Source of the DNA: Treponema sp. UBA3819
GTDB lineage: Bacteria > Spirochaetota > Spirochaetia > Treponematales > Treponemataceae
Direction of reading: 5' to 3'
NCBI GenBank assembly: GCA_002369025.1
Contig: DFDV01000162.1
Span: forward strand, 22,255-32,821
DNA length: 10,567 nt
The notes under the pieces are model-generated. The model was not told where the DNA came from and did not search any database. It saw nothing but the letters and a program-made list of their open reading frames with translations. Numbering within the stretch: position 1 is the stretch's first letter; each line of letters starts with the position of its first letter. Below, in pieces: positions 1 through 4,778 of this stretch. The position numbers and the translations under genes are program-made.

Positions 1-17
1 AACCCTCAAAACGGCGA

Positions 18-50
18 AGTCAAGGCTTTAAGCGTTAGCGTGCCTTGACT
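18..50 (-). terminator. Candidate hairpin terminator after the zinc-ribbon/SUMF1 gene
   Basis: A perfect 9-bp inverted repeat (AGTCAAGGC at 18-26, GCCTTGACT at 42-50) encloses a 15-base loop. It lies just past the tandem TAA TAA stop codons of the minus-strand SUMF1-like gene. On the minus strand the stem is followed by TCGCCG and then only four T, so the U-tract is short and displaced. It could be a weak terminator, or a bidirectional one serving a convergent gene beyond the window edge. Confidence 0.4.
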
Positions 51-60
51 CGACGTATTA

Positions 61-1011
61 TTACTTTTTATTTTCCAGGGTGGAACATGCAAGACGGAAA
101 CCAAGAGTACTGCCTTTTGCCTGTTCTGAAGCAGAACTGCGGAAAAATACACCGCATTGTGTCTGGTCATCAAGCCAGCTGCCGCCACGCTTTACATGGA
201 GCAAACCTGATTCTGCACCTTTTGGATTTTTTTGGGCAGTAACCCGGTAATTTTCAAATAAATCCCAGCACCATTCTTCTACGTTACCACTCATATCGTA
301 GAAACCAAGTGAATTTGGCTTTTTCATTCCGACATCATGGGTGGTGATATCGCTGTTTTCCCCATACCATGCTACTTCGTTGATGTCATTGCTGCCGGAA
401 TAACGGAAAGGTAGAAGCCTTTCGCCGCCTCTTGCTGCATATTCCCATTCTGCCTCTGTTGGCAGCCGGTAGCCGTTTGCCTTCCAGTCACAGGAGAAAT
501 TTGACCAGGCAAAATTGTCCAGGGTAATTGAGTCTAAATCAATAATGGAACCCGCTCTATAGCAGGGAGTTTTGTTTTCGGCAAGACTCAGGGCATTGCA
601 GAAAATGATTGCATCATGCCAGGTAATGCTTTCTATTGGCTTGTTTTCTCCCCGCATTTTTGAAGGATTTCTTTGCATTATCTGTTTGTAGAGGGACTGG
701 GTGACCTGAATATTTGCTAAATAAAAATCATCAAGTTTAACTGTATGTGCGCCGTGAAATTCATTTCCCATAGTAAATTCACCACCGCGGACATAAACCA
801 TTTTCAGCTCTGGAGGAGTATAATTTGCTATATCTGCAACGGCATATGTAACTTTACAGGCAGTTCCACATTTTGGACAGTATTTAAAGTTGCCAGAAAA
901 CTGTAGATTACACTTGGGGCACTTTGTAATGGGAATCAAAAGATTTTGGCAGACAGGACAGGATGTATCACTCGGACCGACTGGGCTTCCACAAGATAAA
1001 CAGACTTTCAT
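61..1011 (-). CDS. Zinc-ribbon plus FGE-sulfatase (SUMF1-like) domain protein
   Basis: A 316-residue protein with no signal peptide or membrane segment, so probably cytoplasmic. The N-terminus holds two four-cysteine zinc ribbons (C4/C7 with C18/C21, and C31/C34 with C45/C48). A formylglycine-generating-enzyme/SUMF1 fold fills about residues 70-309. Its hallmarks are MVYVRGGEFTMG near 71, ITWHDAIIFCNALS near 129, YRLPTEAEWEYAARGG at 181-196, SLGFYDMSGNVEEW at 234-247, KRGGSW at 274-279 and LGFRLA at 303-308. In true FGEs the GGSW block is followed by a copper-binding cysteine pair. Here the first position is Asp281 and only Cys286 remains, so sulfatase activation is unlikely and a binding or scaffold role is more plausible (inference). 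The start is fixed by the first zinc ribbon, but no Shine-Dalgarno precedes it. The gene is divergent from the STAS gene and ends in tandem TAA codons. The family call is firm; the function is unknown. Confidence 0.9.
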   Translation of the reverse strand: MKVCLSCGSPVGPSDTSCPVCQNLLIPITKCPKCNLQFSGNFKYCPKCGTACKVTYAVADIANYTPPELKMVYVRGGEFTMGNEFHGAHTVKLDDFYLANIQVTQSLYKQIMQRNPSKMRGENKPIESITWHDAIIFCNALSLAENKTPCYRAGSIIDLDSITLDNFAWSNFSCDWKANGYRLPTEAEWEYAARGGERLLPFRYSGSNDINEVAWYGENSDITTHDVGMKKPNSLGFYDMSGNVEEWCWDLFENYRVTAQKNPKGAESGLLHVKRGGSWLDDQTQCGVFFRSSASEQAKGSTLGFRLACSTLENKK

Positions 1012-1047
1012 ACATATAACTATAGCATGGAGAATAACTTATTGACA
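1012..1047 (-). promoter_or_regulatory. Candidate promoter of the SUMF1-like gene, probably leaderless
   Basis: On the minus strand TTGTCA (1047-1042) and TATAGT (1024-1019) resemble -35 and -10 boxes, with a long 19-base spacer. The -10 box ends only 7 bases before the ATG. Transcription would therefore start at or next to the start codon, which agrees with the lack of any purine-rich ribosome binding site. The -35 box is the complement of the one proposed for the divergent STAS gene. This comes from sequence inspection only. Confidence 0.4.
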
Positions 1048-1098
1048 ATAGAATAAAAACAGAAGAAAATAAGATATCATTGTTGAAAAGGAATATAT
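1042..1098 (+). promoter_or_regulatory. Candidate sigma70-type promoter and RBS of the STAS gene
   Basis: A perfect TTGACA (1042-1047) is followed after 17 bases by GAAAAT (1065-1070, 4 of 6 matches to TATAAT). This would give a leader of roughly 20 bases. A good Shine-Dalgarno, AAGGAA at 1088-1093, sits 5 bases before the ATG at 1099 and supports that start over the internal Met at residue 11. The -35 box overlaps the candidate -35 box of the divergent gene, so the two promoters may compete. Confidence 0.45.
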
Positions 1099-1401
1099 AT
1101 GACAATTAATGAGACAGAAAATGACAGCATGTCTAAAACACTGGTAGTTACTGGTCGTCTGGATACAACAACATCACCTCTTCTTGAAAAAAGAATAAAG
1201 GAAATATTACCCGGCATTCTGGAGCTGGTTTTGGATTTGTCTGGAGTAGAATATCTTTCTTCAGCAGGTCTGCGTGTTATTCTTTCAACACAGAAAATGT
1301 CTGTAAAAGGCAAGCGCTTTTTAATAAAGAGACCGAGTAATTTTTGTATGCAGGTTTTTGATGCAACCGGTATGACAGGTCTTCTGTCTATTGTCCGGTA
1401 A
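1099..1401 (+). CDS. STAS-domain anti-sigma factor antagonist
   Basis: A 100-residue single-domain STAS protein of the SpoIIAA/RsbV type and of usual length. It shows the N-terminal beta strand LVVTGRLDTTTS (15-26), the central LVLDLSGVEYLSSAGLRVIL (43-62) and a C-terminal amphipathic part. In this family the unphosphorylated antagonist binds the anti-sigma kinase and frees its target; phosphorylation by the kinase on a serine in the SSAGL loop releases it. The acceptor here is probably Ser54 or Ser55; the exact register cannot be settled by eye. It is cytoplasmic and the only plus-strand gene in the window. It converges on the putative cognate kinase gene with 2 bases between the stop codons, unlike the co-directional order common in Bacillus. 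The internal Met11 is an alternative start but has a poor ribosome binding site. Confidence 0.9.
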   Translation: MTINETENDSMSKTLVVTGRLDTTTSPLLEKRIKEILPGILELVLDLSGVEYLSSAGLRVILSTQKMSVKGKRFLIKRPSNFCMQVFDATGMTGLLSIVR

Positions 1402-1419
1402 CATCAGTCAATAATTTTT
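1360..1419 (+). terminator. Candidate terminator at the STAS/kinase convergent junction
   Basis: Three nested paired blocks form an imperfect hairpin: GATG (1360-1363) with CATC (1402-1405), ACCGG (1366-1370) with CCGGT (1395-1399), and GACAG (1374-1378) with CTGTC (1384-1388) around the loop GTCTT. On the plus strand it is followed by AGTCAATAATTTTT, so the U-tract is displaced by about nine bases. The structure covers both stop codons and is symmetric, so it could act on both strands, but the minus-strand copy lacks a U-tract. Most of it is also coding sequence for the STAS C-terminus, so chance pairing is possible. Confidence 0.35.
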
Positions 1420-1823
1420 GTCAAAGTAAGAGTATTCTTTCCGTCTACATGGGCATAAGTAACTTTGTCCATGTATTTTTTTGTCAGAAAGATACCCCAG
1501 CCGCCAATACCGCGTTCTTCAATGGCAGCAGTTGGATCCGGGTCTGGACGGGCGAGAGGGTCAAAGGGAACGCCAGAATCCTTAAAGACAATGATGAGCT
1601 GATTTTGATTATTTTCGTTCTTTTCAACAGAACATAAGATTTCAACATCTCCGGTATCTGGTGCATAAGCGTAGTGAGCGATGTTTACGAAAATTTCTTC
1701 TACAGCCAAATCAAGTTGAAAATCAAATGTTGGCGGATAGTCAAATCCGTCAAGTTGAGAATGTATGAATTGATTAATAATATCGAGATTAGTATCTACT
1801 GCCTGAATCACAAGGTTTGCCAT
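1404..1823 (-). CDS. ATP-binding anti-sigma factor kinase (RsbW/SpoIIAB-like)
   Basis: A 139-residue GHKL-fold (HATPase_c_2) serine kinase. Counting from the chosen start, the N-box is LAVEEIFVNIAHYAY at about 39-53 with Glu42/Glu43 and Asn47, the G1 box is FKDSGVPFDPL at about 80-90, and the G2 region is RGIGGWGIFLTKKYMDKV from about 104. All ATP-binding elements are present. Family members bind a sigma factor or other target and phosphorylate a STAS antagonist. The upstream phosphatase gene and the convergent STAS gene supply the other parts of such a circuit. An in-frame ATG at 1835 would add four residues and overlap the phosphatase stop as TAATG, but it has no ribosome binding site. The ATG at 1823 follows GGAG by 6 bases and is preferred. 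No obvious target gene lies in the window, so the output (sigma factor or another partner) is unknown. Confidence 0.9.
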   Translation of the reverse strand: MANLVIQAVDTNLDIINQFIHSQLDGFDYPPTFDFQLDLAVEEIFVNIAHYAYAPDTGDVEILCSVEKNENNQNQLIIVFKDSGVPFDPLARPDPDPTAAIEERGIGGWGIFLTKKYMDKVTYAHVDGKNTLTLTKIID

Positions 1824-1833
1824 AAATTGCTCC
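1824..1833 (-). promoter_or_regulatory. RBS that decides the kinase start
   Basis: On the minus strand GGAG (1833-1830) is followed by six bases and then ATG at 1823. The GGAG overlaps the G of the upstream in-frame ATG at 1835, and the bases before that ATG contain no purine-rich stretch. This favours initiation at 1823, 11 bases past the phosphatase stop codon. Confidence 0.6.
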
Positions 1834-1834
1834 A

Positions 1835-3451
1835 TTATTTATAGATAAAATCCAGCATAGTAATATCATCAAACTGATCTGCATTACCTGTAAATAAATC
1901 AATATCCTCTCTTATTGATTTTACAGTGTCTTTTGCATTCAAGGCAAGTGTTTTTTTTGCACTTTCTAACAATCGGGCCTCAGAAAAAAGTTCATTTTCA
2001 GTATTTGTGGCTTCAGTTACTCCATCCGTGTAGATTAAGAGACGGTCACCATGGCGGAGGGTGATAGTGTGTTCATCATAGCTGGTATTTTCTATAGCAC
2101 CAAGCATGAGGTTTGCTTTTGTTTCCAGATATTTGAATTGACCGTCAGCATAGAGGATTGCATGGGGATGGGCAGAATTGGCAAAGCGGAGTTCTCCCGT
2201 GCTGAGGGTGAGGATTCCCAGCCAGCAGGTGACAAACATGGAGGAAGCATTGTTTTCGCACAACTGATTGTTTGTGGTCCGGAGAATTTCTGACGGGGAA
2301 AGATGCTGAACGCCATGAGATGTAAGCAGGGTTTTTGTAATGACCATGAAAAGGGCTGCGGGAACGCCTTTGCCGGAGACATCGCCTACAGAAAGCAAAA
2401 GGTGGTCATCATCAATCATAAAATAATCGTACAAATCGCCACCGACCTCTTTTGCCGGTTCCATGCTTGCAAAGAGATCAAAATCATTACGGTCCGGGTA
2501 TGCAGGATAATCGGTGGGAAGCATATTTGCCTGAATTTCGGTGGCAACATTGAGCTCCGTGCTGATACGCTGATTTTCTGCAGTCATGGTGGTGAGCTCG
2601 TTAATGTAATTGGTCATGTCTATGCTCATTTTTTCGACAGACCGGGCCAGAATGCCAAATTCATCTTTGTTGCGGACTTTTTTTAATGCGCCGGTAAGGG
2701 CACCGCCATGTTCTGCAAAGTGTGATGTTTCAAAAGTGATGAAATGCAGAGGGCGGAGAATGTTAAAGATAATCATAAAAATGTAGATTACTACGATGAC
2801 AAGTGTTATGACGATGGATGTTATAAATGTAGCCCGCAGATAACGCTGACGGAGGAAAATAGGCTCGGTCATAGTTTTTTTGACAAAGAGGGCGGCAACT
2901 ACTTCACCATTGGATTTTTTTACGGGAACGCCACTCAAAACATAGGGACCGGACTCGTCATCGTCAATATATTCTGAATGGTTTATGCCCAAATCGTAAA
3001 CGAGCATCAGATTATCGTGAATGGATTCTTTACCGAAGAGTGATTTTGTTTCTCTTGAGCCCAGGGGATGCGGGGTAGCGGTAAAATTGACAGATGTGTT
3101 TGCAGTTTCAAAAATGTAGATATAGGAATTGTACTCTTCATTTTCCGGGATGATAACTGAAATAGACTCCAGGTAGCCGACATCAGTAATGTAGCGGAGT
3201 TTTTCATTTGTGGCTTTCCATTCTTCGTCGGCGTGATGGGTCTGGGCGTATTCGGAAATTTTATCCGGATTGATATATGAAAGTGCAGTATAGGCAAACT
3301 GGTTTGAAAACTTTGTATATTCGGTATCAGAAAGATTTTTGAATTCAGTATATCCGATGAAACCGATTGCACAGGCAACAAGTGCACAAAAGAGAATGAC
3401 ATAAGCGGGCATACGGAAAGAAATGCTCTTAAAGAAATTAAATTTTTTCAT
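1835..3451 (-). CDS. Membrane sensor PP2C phosphatase, SpoIIE family, with HAMP domain
   Basis: A 538-residue inner-membrane protein. A positively charged N-terminus leads into TM1 (about 14-34), then an extracytoplasmic region of roughly 165 residues whose end (SGVPVKKSNGEVVAALFVKK, 173-192) resembles a Cache/PAS-like sensor. TM2 is about 207-231, a HAMP linker follows to about 280, then a short coiled coil (282-312) and a SpoIIE/PP2C domain (about 325-537). Metal-binding aspartates are visible in GGDLYDY (Asp339), VGDVSGKG (Asp357), YTDGVTEA (Asp476) and QFDDITML (Asp528/529), so the enzyme should be active. By family knowledge it dephosphorylates a phosphoserine STAS antagonist, plausibly the one encoded at 1099-1401. 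It is co-transcribed with the anti-sigma kinase gene directly downstream. The ligand is unknown. The ATG lacks a Shine-Dalgarno and may be leaderless. Confidence 0.92.
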   Translation of the reverse strand: MKKFNFFKSISFRMPAYVILFCALVACAIGFIGYTEFKNLSDTEYTKFSNQFAYTALSYINPDKISEYAQTHHADEEWKATNEKLRYITDVGYLESISVIIPENEEYNSYIYIFETANTSVNFTATPHPLGSRETKSLFGKESIHDNLMLVYDLGINHSEYIDDDESGPYVLSGVPVKKSNGEVVAALFVKKTMTEPIFLRQRYLRATFITSIVITLVIVVIYIFMIIFNILRPLHFITFETSHFAEHGGALTGALKKVRNKDEFGILARSVEKMSIDMTNYINELTTMTAENQRISTELNVATEIQANMLPTDYPAYPDRNDFDLFASMEPAKEVGGDLYDYFMIDDDHLLLSVGDVSGKGVPAALFMVITKTLLTSHGVQHLSPSEILRTTNNQLCENNASSMFVTCWLGILTLSTGELRFANSAHPHAILYADGQFKYLETKANLMLGAIENTSYDEHTITLRHGDRLLIYTDGVTEATNTENELFSEARLLESAKKTLALNAKDTVKSIREDIDLFTGNADQFDDITMLDFIYK

Positions 3452-3486
3452 ACATTCAGTATATAATGGAAATAGGGAAAATAAAA
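3452..3486 (-). promoter_or_regulatory. Candidate promoter of the phosphatase-kinase operon
   Basis: On the minus strand TATACT (3463-3458) is a good -10 box ending 6 bases before the ATG, with no ribosome binding site between them, so a leaderless transcript is likely. At 17-base spacing the -35 position is TTTTAT (3486-3481), which is poor and lies in the U-tract of the upstream operon's terminator. An activator or another sigma factor might compensate. Confidence 0.4.
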
Positions 3487-3531
3487 CCCCCGCGCATGAA
3501 CTGCATGACTGACGGACATGGCGGGGGAAAA
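3483..3531 (-). terminator. Intrinsic terminator of the efflux operon
   Basis: CCCCCGC (3487-3493) pairs with GCGGGGG (3521-3527), extended inward by CATG/CATG (3495-3498 with 3517-3520) past a single bulged base. On the minus strand the stem is followed directly by TTTTATTTT. It begins about 39 bases after the stop codon of the kinase-like gene. The plus-strand side has only A residues after the stem, so the terminator is directional. The 114-base gap around it holds no gene, only this element and the candidate promoter of the next operon. Confidence 0.85.
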
Positions 3532-3565
3532 TGCAAAGGCCTTGCGGTCTTCAGGAACTGAATGC

Positions 3566-4393
3566 TTACACTTTAGAAGAAATACTGTCCTGTACGCACT
3601 TTATTTCGTCTTTGACTTCGTAGCCTGCCCATTCACTGTTGATAATGGTGATGGCACGTTCTACGGTAGCGTGAAATGCGGTCATGCCGTGTAGTGTAAT
3701 AACATTGTTACGGACAAGAACCCACAGTTCATCAATGCGTAAATTGTGCTCAAAAACCAACTTGTTTGTAATTTTTTGCGCCAAGATAAGTTCACCAATA
3801 CGCTGTTCACCCAGTATTTCCACCTCATCAGAGATATTGTTCTTGATGCCGGCCACAATCATTTCCGCAACCATATCAGGATTGAGAGAGGCGGTGTTGA
3901 TGGTGGCATGAATGAGCGAATGGTCGTTCAAATCATAGTGAAAGCAACTTTTATAGAATGCCCGCTGCCGTTTGTCGGATTCAATGAGCATTTTGAGTGC
4001 CACCTTGTCGGAATCAGTGTTTACCAACGATTTGATGTGTTCCAAGCGTTTTTCCTGTGTGGAAACAAAACGTATGGTGAGGTGATTCGGCATGTCACGC
4101 AAAAAGAGGAATGCCCCGCGTCCCATGATAACGCAATTATTTTGCTGAGCCATTTCAAGGATGACCATGCTCAGATAGTTCAGATACTGATCACGCAACT
4201 TGGAAAAGCGGTCGAAGAAATTGGGCTTGCGTTCATCGTATTTTTTTAGTTCCTCTTTGGTAAAACCTTTTTCGATGATGCGCTGCTCAATTTCTTTGCG
4301 GCTATAAAATGTGTACCCCAAGCGGCGGGCAATGAGCATACCGATTTCATCACCCATGGATCCTGATTGTCTTGTAAGCGTGATGATAGCCAT
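3566..4393 (-). CDS. Cytidylate-kinase-like protein with C-terminal BON-like domain
   Basis: A 275-residue cytoplasmic protein. Residues 1-185 match the cytidylate-kinase-like family: a beta strand and loop ITLTRQSGSMGDEIGMLIAR (4-23), LGYTFYSRKEI (25-35), NCVIMGRGAFLFLRD (86-100), then the Arg-rich RFVSTQEKRLEHI and SDKRQRAFYK segments. As in many of these proteins, the loop has the GSxGxxI form with no classical GKS/T lysine, so substrate and even kinase activity are uncertain. Residues 193-268 look like a BON domain: VLVRNNVITLHGMTAFHATV, then AITIINSEWAGYEVKDEIKCV. BON domains usually bind membranes or partner proteins and are commonly exported, so one fused to a cytoplasmic nucleotide-binding fold is unexpected. 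The gene is last in the efflux operon; a GGAGG (4408-4404) inside the preceding gene lies 10 bases from its ATG and the gap is 2 bases. True CMP kinase is the alternative call but is less likely. Confidence 0.8.
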   Translation of the reverse strand: MAIITLTRQSGSMGDEIGMLIARRLGYTFYSRKEIEQRIIEKGFTKEELKKYDERKPNFFDRFSKLRDQYLNYLSMVILEMAQQNNCVIMGRGAFLFLRDMPNHLTIRFVSTQEKRLEHIKSLVNTDSDKVALKMLIESDKRQRAFYKSCFHYDLNDHSLIHATINTASLNPDMVAEMIVAGIKNNISDEVEILGEQRIGELILAQKITNKLVFEHNLRIDELWVLVRNNVITLHGMTAFHATVERAITIINSEWAGYEVKDEIKCVQDSISSKV

Positions 4394-4395
4394 CG

Positions 4396-4776
4396 TTATA
4401 CTTCCTCCGCTTTGCTTACAAAGCAGGCAATTCCTTCCGTCCTGTATTTGTCGCGCAGTTTCCAGACGATGTCTTTAATCTTTTCGCAGTCGCTTTCGTT
4501 ACAGTAAATGATGAACATAACATTGAGCTGCGGCCAGATGGCGTCGCCCAGACAGGGGTTTGAGTAACCCGCGCCCATGACGGCGGCCAGTTTGGTATAG
4601 CGTGCCGCAACTTTCTGCTCGTCAAATTCCTGGCGGAAGTCTTCTTCCAGTGCCTGCGTACAGATAATATCTACACGGCAAACACTGCCTGCTGGAGCAA
4701 AGCGTTCGTCATCTTTTTTGCTTTTGAGTGGCGCGGGAGTAAAATCAACGCGTTCTTTTTTTGTATCTTTAGCCAT
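4396..4776 (-). CDS. PG0541-type RND transporter-associated small protein
   Basis: A 126-residue soluble protein with a charged, probably disordered N-terminus (1-30) and a compact alpha/beta domain (32-122). The signature is MGAGYSNPCLGDAIWPQLNV (67-86) followed by MFIIYCNESDCEKIKDIVWKLR. This is the pattern of the PG0541 family, small PII/ferredoxin-like proteins encoded beside RND pump genes. Their biochemical role is not established. Here the gene starts 2 bases after the pump stop codon. Its GGAGG (4791-4787) lies within the last codons of the pump gene, so translational coupling is likely. A regulatory or assembly role at the cytoplasmic face of the pump is inference from position. The long charged N-terminus may be an addition relative to the compact family core. 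Confidence 0.75.
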   Translation of the reverse strand: MAKDTKKERVDFTPAPLKSKKDDERFAPAGSVCRVDIICTQALEEDFRQEFDEQKVAARYTKLAAVMGAGYSNPCLGDAIWPQLNVMFIIYCNESDCEKIKDIVWKLRDKYRTEGIACFVSKAEEV

Positions 4777-4778
4777 AG

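Noticed and set aside
61..1011. Annotating the SUMF1-like protein as an active sulfatase-modifying enzyme
   Set aside because: The first of the two copper-binding cysteine positions is Asp, and no sulfatase gene is nearby.
2051..2977. Several plus-strand open frames opposite the SpoIIE-type gene
   Set aside because: They are antisense to the conserved phosphatase, HAMP and membrane regions and carry no protein features of their own.
3746..4249. Plus-strand open frame of 167 codons opposite the kinase-like gene
   Set aside because: It lies wholly antisense to a gene with recognisable motifs and a good ribosome binding site, and its translation matches nothing I know.
3566..4393. Annotating the kinase-like gene as cmk (CMP kinase)
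   Set aside because: The nucleotide-binding loop lacks the classical lysine and the protein has an extra C-terminal domain, so a housekeeping CMP kinase call is not supported.
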